Part shown: in pieces, positions 29,589 to 40,681 of the stretch
Position numbering within the stretch: the stretch's first letter is position 1
Layout of the letters: every line of letters starts with the position of its first letter
DNA from: Acidimicrobiales bacterium
GTDB taxonomy: Bacteria; Actinomycetota; Acidimicrobiia; Acidimicrobiales; MedAcidi-G1
Length of the DNA: 64,000 nucleotides
Reading direction: 5' to 3'
Assembly (NCBI GenBank): GCA_014239855.1
Contig: JAAZXY010000007.1
Coordinates: 395-64,394 of the forward strand
Made by a program: the position numbers and the translations under genes
The notes under the pieces: model-generated
The model's database searches: none
The model's input: only the letters and a program-made list of their open reading frames with translations
Told to the model about the DNA's origin: nothing

Positions 29589-31919
29589 TCAGAAGTCGAC
29601 GGCCACCCAGCGCAGCACCGACAGCTCCACCTCGGCCAGGTGCTCGGGATCGGTGATCTTGGCCCCGAACGGATCGCGTACGTAGAAGGCGTCGATCACA
29701 TCGGATCCGAGGGTCTGGACGTGGGCCCGGACGATGTCGAGGTCGAGTTCGGCGAAGGCCCGGGTGATCCGGTACAGCACGCCGACGCCGTCGGGGCACG
29801 TCACCTCCAGCACGGTGGCCGTGGCCGACGAGACGTTGTCGACGGTCATGGTCGGGCGGGCCGGACGGGCGGTGAGCCGGATGGGCCGGTAGGTGCGCGA
29901 CCGGTCGCCGAGACGGGCCGCCAGGGCCAGGCGTCCGGCCAGGGCCCGGTCGATCTGCTCGGCGATCCGCGGCCAGTCGGGTTCGCCGCCCAGCACCGAA
30001 CCGACCCGGAACACCGAGAGCGCCCGTCCGTGTTCGGAATGGGCCGAGGCACCGAGCACGTCGGCGCCGTTGAGGGCCAGCACGCCGGCCACCTTGGCGA
30101 ACGTGCCCGGGCGGTCGGCGGCCACCACGGTCAATTCGAGTCCCTCGCCGCGCACGACGAACGTCCCGTCATCGAGCAGGACCTGCTGGTCGGCGTCCGG
30201 GAACGAACCTCCGACCACGTCGCCGACGTCGCCACCGCCCAGGACGTGGGAGGTGCGCTCCACCAGTTCACGGACCAGGCCGGCCTTCCAGTTGCTCCAT
30301 GCCGACGGGCCGGTGGCGATCGAATCAGCCTCGGTGAGGGCCCCCAGCAGGCGCAGCAACACGGTGCCACCCACCGCCTCGGCCACCTGTCGGATGGTGC
30401 CGTCGTCGTCGAGGTCGCGGCGGGTGGCCACGTCGGGCAGCAGCAGGTGATGTTCGACCATGGCCACCAGCAGGTCGACGTCGTCGCCCTCGTAGCCCAT
30501 TCGGGTGGCGATGGTCGTCAGGAGCTCGACCCCGACCTCGGTGTGGTCCCCGGGGTACCCCTTGCCGATGTCGTGGAACAGGGCGCCGACCAGCAGCAGG
30601 TCGGACCGCTCCACCTGGTCGACCAGTCGGGACGCCTCGGCGGCCGCCTCCATGAGGTGACGGTCGACGGTGAACCGGTGGTAGGCGTTGCGTTGGGGCC
30701 GTGAACGGCAGGGTTCCCACTCGGGCACCAGCAGCACGAACAGGCCGACCTGGTCGAGGTCCTCGATGACCTGGATGGCCGAGGGGCCGGCCGCCAGCAG
30801 GTCGACGAACAGGTTCCGGGCCTCGGCGGGCCACGGCACGGGCAGCGGCTCGGCGTGATCGGCCAACCGCTCGAGCGATCCCCGCTGCAGGTAGGCGTCG
30901 TGACGGGCCGCGGCGGCTGCGTACCGCAGGACGAGCAGCGGGTCGTCCAGGTCGGCGTCATCGGCCAACTCGAGGCGGCCGTCGTCGAGCACCAGGCCCG
31001 GTGCCACCTCCCGGCGACGGATTCCCGACAGCGCCTTCATCGGCCCTCGTCGACGCGAGGCCCGCAGGGTCCGGCGGGCTGCGCCCTCCCCCGTCCAGGC
31101 AATGGTCCGACCGGCTGCCGAGACCTCGGCCATCAGGACATCGGCATCGGCCAGGCCGAGGGCGTCGGCCACGTCGTCCTGGAGTTCCAACAGCAGCTTG
31201 TCGGACCGCTGACCGGTCAGCCGGTGGAGTTCGACCCGGACGGCCAGCAGCGTCTCGAACGCCGCGGCCAGGCCGGCCGACTCGGCCTCACGCAGGATGG
31301 GCACCGTGGCCTGCTCCACCCAGAAAAGGCTGTGCACGTCACGCAGGCCGCCGCGGGCCTCCTTGAGGTCCGGCTCCAGGAGGAAGGCCACCTCGCCGAA
31401 CCGGGCGTGCCGGTCGGCGACCGCCGCCTGGAGCTGGTCGAGGTTCTGACGTGACCGGCTCTTCCACTGGGCCAGCGCCCGCTCGGCCAGGTCGTGGACC
31501 AGAGCGGAGGCATCGGGCGAGCTGGCGGCCACCGTCCGGACGGCCAACAGGCTGGTGGCCGTCTCGAGGTTCTCGGCGCCGACGGCGAGCAACTGGGCCA
31601 CCGTGCCCACCTGATGACCGAGCTTCAGACCGGCGTCCCACAGCGGATACCAGACCCGTTCGGCGACGGTGCCCATGTCGAGGCCGGGCACGTGCACCAG
31701 CGCCACGTCCAGGTCGCTGCCCGGACACTGCTCGCCGCGGCCGTAGCCACCGACGGCCACCAGGGCCACCCCGGCGGGGACGTCGGCCGCCGCGAACACG
31801 GCGGCCAGATGGTCGTCAAAACGACGGGTCAGAGCGGCGCAGAACGCCGGCCCCCGGAGGGACCGGTCGTCCAGCAGATCGGACGTGTCGAAGGCAGGCA
31901 CAGCCCGGACCGTAGCCAT
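29589..31919 (-). CDS. glnD: [protein-PII] uridylyltransferase GlnD
   Basis: GGYGRGEQCPGSDLDVALVH nucleotidyltransferase motif, HD domain LVGALFHDIGKG, two C-terminal ACT-like regions. Confidence 0.93.
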   Translation of the reverse strand: MATVRAVPAFDTSDLLDDRSLRGPAFCAALTRRFDDHLAAVFAAADVPAGVALVAVGGYGRGEQCPGSDLDVALVHVPGLDMGTVAERVWYPLWDAGLKLGHQVGTVAQLLAVGAENLETATSLLAVRTVAASSPDASALVHDLAERALAQWKSRSRQNLDQLQAAVADRHARFGEVAFLLEPDLKEARGGLRDVHSLFWVEQATVPILREAESAGLAAAFETLLAVRVELHRLTGQRSDKLLLELQDDVADALGLADADVLMAEVSAAGRTIAWTGEGAARRTLRASRRRGPMKALSGIRRREVAPGLVLDDGRLELADDADLDDPLLVLRYAAAAARHDAYLQRGSLERLADHAEPLPVPWPAEARNLFVDLLAAGPSAIQVIEDLDQVGLFVLLVPEWEPCRSRPQRNAYHRFTVDRHLMEAAAEASRLVDQVERSDLLLVGALFHDIGKGYPGDHTEVGVELLTTIATRMGYEGDDVDLLVAMVEHHLLLPDVATRRDLDDDGTIRQVAEAVGGTVLLRLLGALTEADSIATGPSAWSNWKAGLVRELVERTSHVLGGGDVGDVVGGSFPDADQQVLLDDGTFVVRGEGLELTVVAADRPGTFAKVAGVLALNGADVLGASAHSEHGRALSVFRVGSVLGGEPDWPRIAEQIDRALAGRLALAARLGDRSRTYRPIRLTARPARPTMTVDNVSSATATVLEVTCPDGVGVLYRITRAFAELDLDIVRAHVQTLGSDVIDAFYVRDPFGAKITDPEHLAEVELSVLRWVAVDF

Positions 31920-31960
31920 GGGACCGATCCGGCGAGACCGGACCGTCAGCGGTCGGCCGC

Positions 31961-33199
31961 TCAGGCCACCACGGAGCCCTTCGGGCCCTCGTTGTAGGCC
32001 GACTCGGCGTGGATCCGCTGGTCGAGACCGGCCAACTCGGTCTCGTCATCGACCCGGAGGCCGACCACCGCGTCGATCACCTTGACGATCACCCAGGTCA
32101 TGGCGAACGAGAAGACGATGACCGAGCCGATGGCCACCGCCTGGTCCAGGAAGAGTTCGATGCCGCCACCGAAGAACAGGCCGTCATCGAACCCGCCTCC
32201 CGGGATGGCACTGGAATCGGCGAACAGGCCGAGCAGCAGGCCGCCGAGGATGCCGCCCACGCCGTGGATGCCCACCACGTCGAGGCTGTCGTCGAAGCCG
32301 AACCGGGTCTTCAGCGTCAGGGCCAGGTAGCAGATGCTGCCGGCGGCCAGGCCGAACACGATGCCGGCCAGTCCGCCCACGTAGCCGGCGGCCGGGGTGA
32401 TGGCCACCAGGGCGGCGACCACGCCGGAGGCGGCACCCAACGAGGTGGCCTGTCCGTCACGGAGCTTCTCGGTAGCCAGCCAGCCGACCATTCCGGCCGC
32501 TGCGGCCAGGAACGTGTTCAGCAGGGCCTGCACGGCCTGGCCGTTGGCCGCCCCGGCCGAACCGGCGTTGAAGCCGAACCAGCCGAACCAGAGGATGCCG
32601 GTACCGATCATCACCAACGGCATGTTGTGCGGGGGCATGGCCTCGGTGGGCCAGCCCTTCCGCTTCCCGAGGACCAGCACGAAGGCCAGGGCGGCGGCCG
32701 CCGCGTTGACGTGGATGGCCGTGCCCCCGGCGAAGTCCAGCGCACCGTTGCCGTGCTGCCATCCGCTGTACACCCAGTAGGTGACCGGGCTGTAGACGAG
32801 CACCAGCCAGACGGGCACGAAGAGCACCCACGCCGAGAACTTGAGTCGGTCGGCCACCGCACCGGAGATGAGCGCCGGAGTGATGGAGGCGAAGGTCATG
32901 AGGAAGGCCACGAAGACCAGGCCCTCGGTGTCGCCGGCCATGCCCTTCAGGCCGATGAAGTCGAAGTTCCCGATCCAGTCGCCGCCGAAGAAGCCGTCAC
33001 CGTCGGGCGAGTTGCCGATCGAGTACGAGACCAGCACCCACACGATGGGCACGATCCCGATGCAGTACATGTTCATCATCAACATGTTCAGCACGTTCTT
33101 GGAGCGGACCATGCCGCCGTAGAACAGAGCCAGTCCGGGCACCATGAAGACGACGAGGGCCGTGCTGGTCAGCATCCAGGCGATGTCACCAGAATCCAT
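31961..33199 (-). CDS. amt: ammonium transporter (Amt family)
   Basis: ALFYGGMVRSKNVLNMLMMN, HVNAAAAALA, GIHGVGGILGGLL; start MDSGDIAWML preceded by AAAGGA. Confidence 0.95.
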   Translation of the reverse strand: MDSGDIAWMLTSTALVVFMVPGLALFYGGMVRSKNVLNMLMMNMYCIGIVPIVWVLVSYSIGNSPDGDGFFGGDWIGNFDFIGLKGMAGDTEGLVFVAFLMTFASITPALISGAVADRLKFSAWVLFVPVWLVLVYSPVTYWVYSGWQHGNGALDFAGGTAIHVNAAAAALAFVLVLGKRKGWPTEAMPPHNMPLVMIGTGILWFGWFGFNAGSAGAANGQAVQALLNTFLAAAAGMVGWLATEKLRDGQATSLGAASGVVAALVAITPAAGYVGGLAGIVFGLAAGSICYLALTLKTRFGFDDSLDVVGIHGVGGILGGLLLGLFADSSAIPGGGFDDGLFFGGGIELFLDQAVAIGSVIVFSFAMTWVIVKVIDAVVGLRVDDETELAGLDQRIHAESAYNEGPKGSVVA

Positions 33200-33323
33200 T
33201 TGAGGGGTCCTTTCGGTGTCCACGCCGGGGCGCGGTCGGTGGGGCGATGAGCCGGTTGACAGGTTGGCTGGCCCGGATCACGCCATCGTCACGCCAATGT
33301 TTCGGGACGGTGAACTGTTCCGG

Positions 33324-33851
33324 TCAGGTGGGCTCGCCTGAATTGAGGTGGCCAGTGCTTAGGTGGCCTGTCTTGAGATGACGCTGTCGGTGGACGAACG
33401 CCTTGGCCGCTCCCCATGCCAGCCCGGGCCCCTGTAGGTCAAGGTGGATGTCGGCGAAAGCCGAGGGCGTCAGGTCATAGTCATCGTCGGGGAACATCCG
33501 GACGGCATCACCATCGCGGTCCACCGGAGGAATCCCGGCGGCACGCAGCAGCTCGGTCGGGAACGGGACGGCGTCACGGAGCACGGCCAACGGTCCGGTC
33601 CACTGCTCGTCGACGTCGGCGGCCAGCAGGACACGGAGGCGCTCCCCCACCTCGTCGGCGGCCCGACGGCCCGCTTCGGCCAGCGCATCGGCGGGTACCT
33701 CGGCCGGTGCCCGGGTCGGGTCGGCCGCAGCCTGTCCGTTCCAGGCTTCCGTGACCCGGAAGACGCACTGCTCCACCCAGCCGGGGAGGGCGACCACCAC
33801 TCCGTCGACCAGTTCGTCGGCCAACTCGGCCAGACGGACCTCAGGCTCCAT
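33324..33851 (-). CDS. hypothetical protein with C-terminal 5-aa tandem repeat
   Basis: ORF overlapping larE stop; C-terminus HLKTG-HLSTG-HLNSG. Confidence 0.6.
   Translation of the reverse strand: MEPEVRLAELADELVDGVVVALPGWVEQCVFRVTEAWNGQAAADPTRAPAEVPADALAEAGRRAADEVGERLRVLLAADVDEQWTGPLAVLRDAVPFPTELLRAAGIPPVDRDGDAVRMFPDDDYDLTPSAFADIHLDLQGPGLAWGAAKAFVHRQRHLKTGHLSTGHLNSGEPT
33336..33380. repeat. 15-bp in-frame tandem repeat x3 at a C-terminus
   Basis: GCCTGAATTGAGGTG / GCCAGTGCTTAGGTG / GCCTGTCTTGAGATG. Confidence 0.9.
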
Positions 33852-34680
33852 CGGGGACGGAGTTCCGGCCTCCACCCAGGGCGGCGTTGAGGTTGCCGGA
33901 CCGCAGGCCCTCGAGGTCCAGGGTGACGTAGCGGTAACCCGAGCCGGCCACCGCGGCGACCACCGCGTCACGGCGTTCGACCACGTCGGCCAGGCGGTCC
34001 GTCGGCACCTCGATGCGGGCCGTGTCGTCGTAGTGGCGGACCCGCAGGTCGTCGAAACCCAGCCGCCGCAGCGCGGCCTCGGCCCGCTCCACTCCGGACA
34101 ACACGTCGACGGTGACCTCCGTCCCGTAGGGCACCCTGGAAGCAAGGCAGGCGGCAGCCGGCTTGTCGGCGGTCCGCAGTCCGAGGATCCGGGACCGGGC
34201 CCGGACGTCGTCCTTGGTCAAGCCGGCCTCCACGAGGGGAAAGCGTGCCCCCCGGTCGGCGGCAGCCCGCTGGCCGGGACGGTGGTCGCCCAGATCGTCG
34301 ACGTTGACGCCCAGCACCACGGTGGCCGACTCGGCCGCCGCGATGGGGGCCAGCACGTCCATCAGGGCGTCCTTGCAGTGGGCACAGCGATCGGCGTCGT
34401 TGATCCGGTAGGCGGCGTGGACCATCTCGTCGGTCTCGACGGCCGACCAACGCAGACCCCACTCCTCGGCCAGCGCCTCGGCGTCGGCCCGTTCGCTGGC
34501 GGCCAGCGACGGCGACACGGCGGTCACCACGTGGACCCGCTCGGGACCCAGCACCGTGTGGGCGACGTGGGCCAGCAGGGCCGAGTCGGCACCGCCGGAG
34601 AAGGCCACCACCACCCGGTCCAGGTCGCGCAGAACCTGTGTCAGGGCGTCGGTTTCCAGAGAGGCGAGGCCCGATCCCAT
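33841..34680 (-). CDS. larE: LarE family ATP-dependent sacrificial sulfur transferase
   Basis: VVVAFSGGADSALLAHVA PP-loop; RINDADRCAHCKDAL; KPAAACLASRVPYGTEVT. Confidence 0.88.
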   Translation of the reverse strand: MGSGLASLETDALTQVLRDLDRVVVAFSGGADSALLAHVAHTVLGPERVHVVTAVSPSLAASERADAEALAEEWGLRWSAVETDEMVHAAYRINDADRCAHCKDALMDVLAPIAAAESATVVLGVNVDDLGDHRPGQRAAADRGARFPLVEAGLTKDDVRARSRILGLRTADKPAAACLASRVPYGTEVTVDVLSGVERAEAALRRLGFDDLRVRHYDDTARIEVPTDRLADVVERRDAVVAAVAGSGYRYVTLDLEGLRSGNLNAALGGGRNSVPDGA

Positions 34681-34682
34681 GC

Positions 34683-35366
34683 TCAGGTGCAGCCGACCCG
34701 CGTCAGCACGACATCCAGGTCGTCGACCATGCCGGTGTAGAAAGTGCCGAACTGGCCGAAGCGGGCCGAGGCCCGGTCGTAACGCATCGTGTAGACGACG
34801 TCCTTGAGGTCGTCGGGGTGCTGGCCGAACAGGGTCACGCCCCACTCGAAGTCGTCGATGCCCGTCGAACCGGTGACCACCTGGAGGATGCGTCCGGCGA
34901 ACGTCCGTCCCGACGTGCCGTGCTCCATCATCAGTTCGTGGCGGTCGTCGTAGGGCAGCTCGAACCAGTTGGCGCCCACGTCACGGCTCTTGGACATCGG
35001 GTAGAAGCACCAGGCCGGCTTGCCCTCGGGCGGCAGCACCGGGTTGAGGCGGGCCCGCTTCATCTCGTCGGGGACGCCCTGGGCGTATTCGGACACCTCG
35101 GTGAGGCTGAGGTAGCTGTCGACCAGTTCGAGGCCGGCGCCCACCAGGGCGGTCTGCAGGGCACGGAGGCGCCACAGGTCGGTGCCCAGTGCCATGAAGG
35201 CCACGTCGGCCTTGTGGCCGAGGATGGCCACCGGGACGATCTGGTCGCCCGCCGCAGTGGCCGCCTCGACGGCGGCGTGCACGGCAGCGGCATCGCTGTG
35301 GTTGCAGACCTTCAGGAACAGGTGGAGGACGGCCAGGCCGTCGGAGGGGGAAACGGATTCGCTCAT
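34683..35366 (-). CDS. hemQ: chlorite dismutase family protein, coproheme decarboxylase-like (HemQ/ChdC)
   Basis: CFYPMSKSRDVGANWFELPYDDRHELMMEHGTSGR. Confidence 0.88.
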   Translation of the reverse strand: MSESVSPSDGLAVLHLFLKVCNHSDAAAVHAAVEAATAAGDQIVPVAILGHKADVAFMALGTDLWRLRALQTALVGAGLELVDSYLSLTEVSEYAQGVPDEMKRARLNPVLPPEGKPAWCFYPMSKSRDVGANWFELPYDDRHELMMEHGTSGRTFAGRILQVVTGSTGIDDFEWGVTLFGQHPDDLKDVVYTMRYDRASARFGQFGTFYTGMVDDLDVVLTRVGCT

Positions 35367-35438
35367 CGCGGCGAGTCTAGGGAGCGACCCTTCGGGCCCT
35401 CCCAGCCGCCGGTGAACCCGTCAGCTTCGAGGAACCGG

Positions 35439-36224
35439 TCAATCCCCGGTATAGAGGTTCAGCCGGTCGCCGCGGGCGAACCCGGCCAGTTGCAGGTTGG
35501 CCGTCCGGGCCGTCTCGACAGCCAGGGCCGACGGGCCGCTGACCGCCACCAGGCTGGCGAACCCGGCGGCCCACGCCTTCTGGGCCATCTCGAACGAGGC
35601 CCGACCGCTGACCCACAGGCCGAGGTCGCCGGCCGGCAGGCTGCCGTCCATGTGGAGGCGTCCCACCACCTTGTCGACCGCGTTGTGGCGGCCGATGTCC
35701 TCACGCAACAGCAGCGGTTGACCGGTGCGGTCGAAGGCCACCGCGGCGTGCACCGCTCCGGTGGTCGAGAAGAGGGCCTGGCCGTCGATCCGGTCGGTCA
35801 TGGCGGCCAGCACGTCGACCTCGAACGGTTCGACGTCCAGCGGGCGGAGGCGCTCGCGCAGTTCGTCGATGGCCACCGTCCCGCAGATGCCACACGATGA
35901 CGAGGCCGGGCCGAGCCGGGGGGTGGGGGCGGGCGCCTCCCCGCCGGTGTCCACGGTGACGTCGTTGTACTCGGCTTCGGATGCCGACCCCTGCCCGCAG
36001 TAGCGGACCGAGCGGACCCGGGCGTCGCCCAGGACGCCCTCGGTGACGCAGAAGCCGACGGCCAACTCGAAGTCGTCGCCCGGGGTTCGCATGGTGGTGG
36101 CCACCAGCACGCCGTCGAGGCGGATCGACATGGGTTCCTCGACGATCAACTCGTCGGGGACGCGACGGTTGCCGTCGGCGTCGACCCGTCGGGTCAGCAC
36201 CCGGGCGGTCCGGCCCCGGCTCAT
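35439..36224 (-). CDS. fdhD: formate dehydrogenase accessory sulfurtransferase FdhD
   Basis: SSSCGICGTVAID, REDIGRHNAVDKVVG, SGRASFEMAQKA. Confidence 0.93.
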   Translation of the reverse strand: MSRGRTARVLTRRVDADGNRRVPDELIVEEPMSIRLDGVLVATTMRTPGDDFELAVGFCVTEGVLGDARVRSVRYCGQGSASEAEYNDVTVDTGGEAPAPTPRLGPASSSCGICGTVAIDELRERLRPLDVEPFEVDVLAAMTDRIDGQALFSTTGAVHAAVAFDRTGQPLLLREDIGRHNAVDKVVGRLHMDGSLPAGDLGLWVSGRASFEMAQKAWAAGFASLVAVSGPSALAVETARTANLQLAGFARGDRLNLYTGD

Positions 36225-36298
36225 CGTCGGGCCCCGGAGAACCTGCTCATCTCCACTGATGGGCTCATGCCCACCAGTGAACACCGGTCGGCCCCCAA

Positions 36299-36338
36299 AA
36301 CGCGGAACGGACGCCCCGGAGGGCGCCCGTCTCGCGTT
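36299..36338 (-). terminator. rho-independent-like terminator downstream of groEL
   Basis: 18-nt arms (15/18 paired) around CGGA loop; on the minus strand followed by TTTT. Confidence 0.6.
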
Positions 36339-36370
36339 CTCACGGCGGGACTCGTCCCGCCCCGAAGGGG

Positions 36371-38035
<1,665 letters not shown>

Positions 38036-38129
38036 TCAGTCAGGTGTTCGGTACGTACTCAGGTACTCAGGTGCTGACCGGTCGTTCGGCGACCGGTCGA
38101 AAGGGCCGGCAGCGCACAGGCGCGGCTGC

Positions 38130-38154
38130 TGGCACTCTCTTGCTACGAGTGCCA
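38130..38154. promoter_or_regulatory. CIRCE element (HrcA operator) upstream of groEL
   Basis: TGGCACTC-N9-GAGTGCCA perfect inverted repeat, core of CIRCE consensus. Confidence 0.92.
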
Positions 38155-38213
38155 ATCCAACCAGCGGATCGGCGGTTTTCCAACGTCGACAGGCCTGTCG
38201 AATGCCCTACCTG

Positions 38214-38241
38214 TCGCCGGTCGCCGGTCGCCGGTCGCCAC
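38214..38241. repeat. 7-bp tandem repeat (about 4 copies)
   Basis: GTCGCCGGTCGCCGGTCGCCGGTCGCCA. Confidence 0.85.
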
Positions 38242-38267
38242 TGCGGCCGGGCCGGCAGGGGACTTCC

Positions 38268-38543
38268 TCAGCCTCCGGCGACGGCCGGGACGATGGCCAC
38301 CGTGGCACCGTCGGGCACCTCGGTGTCGAGCCCGTTCAGGAAGCGGACGTCCTCGTCGCTCACGAACACGTTCACGAAGCGGCGCAGGGCACCGGAATCG
38401 TCGGTGATGCGCTCGGTGAACCCGGGGTGGGCGGCATCGAGCGCGGCCAGGGCCTCGCCCACGGTGCCGGCCTCGACGTCGACCTCGGGCTGACCAGAGG
38501 TCAACGGACGGAGGGTGGTGGGGATGCGGATGGTGACGGCCAT
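38268..38543 (-). CDS. MoaD/ThiS family sulfur carrier protein
   Basis: MAVTIRIPTTLRPLTSGQPEVDVEAGTVGEAL...VAIVPAVAGG with C-terminal GG. Confidence 0.9.
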   Translation of the reverse strand: MAVTIRIPTTLRPLTSGQPEVDVEAGTVGEALAALDAAHPGFTERITDDSGALRRFVNVFVSDEDVRFLNGLDTEVPDGATVAIVPAVAGG

Positions 38544-38552
38544 GGCCGCACG

Positions 38553-39539
38553 CTATCGACGGGCCAGCGCCTCACCCACGACAAGCTCCACCAGAGCGGT
38601 CGGTTCGGCCATGGCCCGGGCCATACCGAAGCGTTCCGACAACGAGACGACCCCGTCGCGGCCCGCCACCTCCGGTTCGGCCCCGCCCACCACCACCAGG
38701 AGGGGCACACCGGCGGCCGCCGCGTAGACGCCCACGCCACCGACCACCTTCCCCTCGTACGAGGTGGCGTCGAGCCAACCCTCACCGGTGACCATCAGGT
38801 CGGCGTCGGCCACGTGTTCGTCGAGGCGGAGTTCCTCGGCCACCAGGTCGATGCCGTCGACCAGTTCGGCACCCAGGGCGGCCAGCCCTCCGGCCAGTCC
38901 CCCGGCCGCCCCGGCCCGGTCCATGGTCGACACGTCGACGTCGAAGCGTTCGCCGTAGACCTGCACGAGGCGCTCCAGGCGTCCGGTCAGCATCCGGACA
39001 TGGGCGTCGGTGGCGCCCTTCTGGGGACCGAACACCTCGGCGGCGTCGGTGAACCGGGTACGGACGTCACACGCCACCAGGATCTCCACGCCCCGGTACC
39101 GGGCCGGCGAACCCATGGCGTCGAGCGCGCCCAGTCCACCGTCGGTGGTGGCCGATCCGCCCATCCCGATGACGATCCGTTGGGCCCCGGACTCCACGGC
39201 GTTCAGGATCAGCTCGCCCACCCCGGCTGTGGTGGCGTCCAGCGGATGGTTTCCGTCGGCGCCTCCGGCCAGTTCCAGACCGGCCACCCGGGCCATCTCG
39301 ATGACCGCCGTACCCCGGTCGAGGCGCCAACCGGCCTCCACGGGATCGCCCAACGGACCGGTGACCACCGTGGTGCGGTCGGGACCGCCCAGTACGTCGA
39401 GCAGCCCCTCGCCACCGTCGGCCATGGGGACCTCGACGCAGTCGGCACCGGCAGAGGCTGCTGCCCGTCCGATGGCCGCTGCGACCTCATGGGCCGAGAC
39501 GGTGCCCCGGAACTTGTCAGGGGCGGCGACCACCTTCAT
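38553..39539 (-). CDS. glycerate kinase
   Basis: MKVVAAPDKFRGTVSAHEVAAAIGRA...VPMADGGEGLLDVL. Confidence 0.93.
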   Translation of the reverse strand: MKVVAAPDKFRGTVSAHEVAAAIGRAAASAGADCVEVPMADGGEGLLDVLGGPDRTTVVTGPLGDPVEAGWRLDRGTAVIEMARVAGLELAGGADGNHPLDATTAGVGELILNAVESGAQRIVIGMGGSATTDGGLGALDAMGSPARYRGVEILVACDVRTRFTDAAEVFGPQKGATDAHVRMLTGRLERLVQVYGERFDVDVSTMDRAGAAGGLAGGLAALGAELVDGIDLVAEELRLDEHVADADLMVTGEGWLDATSYEGKVVGGVGVYAAAAGVPLLVVVGGAEPEVAGRDGVVSLSERFGMARAMAEPTALVELVVGEALARR

Positions 39540-39572
39540 CGGAGCGACCTGATTCCTCTACGGATCGCCCGG

Positions 39573-39633
39573 TCCGACCTGGCCATCCAGGACGGTCGAC
39601 CGGGGATCAGCCGCCCTGGATGGCCAGGTCGGA
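39573..39633. repeat. 19-bp perfect inverted repeat with 23-nt centre, overlapping a gene 3' end
   Basis: TCCGACCTGGCCATCCAGG (39573-39591) / CCTGGATGGCCAGGTCGGA (39615-39633). Confidence 0.95.
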
Positions 39634-40269
39634 ACCCAGGATCACGACGATGTCGGCGTTGTCGACCCGGTCGAGCGCTCCGTCGGGAACCGAGACGCCA
39701 CCCGCCGGGAACTGCGAGAGGATGCTCGGAGCCTCACCGAAGTGCTCCTGGATGACCCGGGCATCGCGGGCGTAACCCGTCTTGTAGTAGATCCCGGTGA
39801 CCGAGGTCTTGTCGGCGTTGGCCGGGGACTCCATGGCCCAGCCCAGCGGGCTGAGCATGTCGGTGACCTTGCCGGCCGCCCCGGATACGCCCGAACCGTT
39901 GGCCACCAGGACCTTCACCTCGTTGGGGGCATGGGTGGGTTCGGGGAAGAGGTCCTCGGTGGTGGTCGGAGCGGGAGCCTCCGTGGTGGCCGGTGCCGCG
40001 CTTCCGGCATCGCCCGGGTCGCCGGAACCCGAGTCGGCCGGCGTCTCATCGGAGGAGGCGTCGCCCGCGGCATCGGTGGGCGCCTCGTCGGTCGACGCAT
40101 CGACGGCGGCCGAGCCGTTGTCGGCCGGCGCCACGATGCCCGGCGTCGAGTCGAGGCCCTTCCAGAGCATGACCAGGCCGAGGAGGATGGCGATGGCGAT
40201 CAGCAGGAAGGCCCGTGGGGCCGCGGCGGCGTTGCTCGGACCGAGCCCGCCGCGCTGGCGGGTGTTCAT
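39607..40269 (-). CDS. LytR C-terminal domain (LytR_C) membrane-anchored protein
   Basis: one N-terminal TM; VKVLVANGSGVSGAAGKVTDML...ARVIQEHFG. Confidence 0.82.
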   Translation of the reverse strand: MNTRQRGGLGPSNAAAAPRAFLLIAIAILLGLVMLWKGLDSTPGIVAPADNGSAAVDASTDEAPTDAAGDASSDETPADSGSGDPGDAGSAAPATTEAPAPTTTEDLFPEPTHAPNEVKVLVANGSGVSGAAGKVTDMLSPLGWAMESPANADKTSVTGIYYKTGYARDARVIQEHFGEAPSILSQFPAGGVSVPDGALDRVDNADIVVILGSDLAIQGG

Positions 40270-40544
40270 CGGGTGCCGTCTTCTTCGATCACCCGGGGCT
40301 CGAGGCGAGCCCGACGGCGACGGTCGCGCTGGCGCTGCAGGCGCTTGACGACCATCGGGTCGTAGGCCATGGCGTCGTCGGTGTCGAGCATCTCGCCGAG
40401 CAACTGGTAGTAGCGGGTGGCCGAGAGCTCGAACTGCTCACGGATCTGCACGTCCTTGGGCGAGGTGGCCGACCACCACGACCGTTCGAAGTCCAGGATG
40501 TCTCGGTCTCGCTGCGTCAGTGCCACGCCCTGATGATCGTTCAC
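40266..40544 (-). CDS. DUF3263 domain-containing protein
   Basis: LTQRDRDILDFERSWW...IREQFELSATRYYQLLGEMLDTDDAMAYDPMVVKRLQRQRD; GTG start. Confidence 0.85.
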   Translation of the reverse strand: MNDHQGVALTQRDRDILDFERSWWSATSPKDVQIREQFELSATRYYQLLGEMLDTDDAMAYDPMVVKRLQRQRDRRRRARLEPRVIEEDGTR

Positions 40545-40681
40545 CCGGGGTGCCCGTTCAAGTACCCCCGACGCCAGCAGGCGCGATGAGGATCCTCCCC
40601 CCCCCGCTGTGTGAGTCTGTGGGAGGCTCGCCCTCTGGTGGTGGGGCAGCAGGCTCAGCCACACGGCGGGAAGGATTTCCC

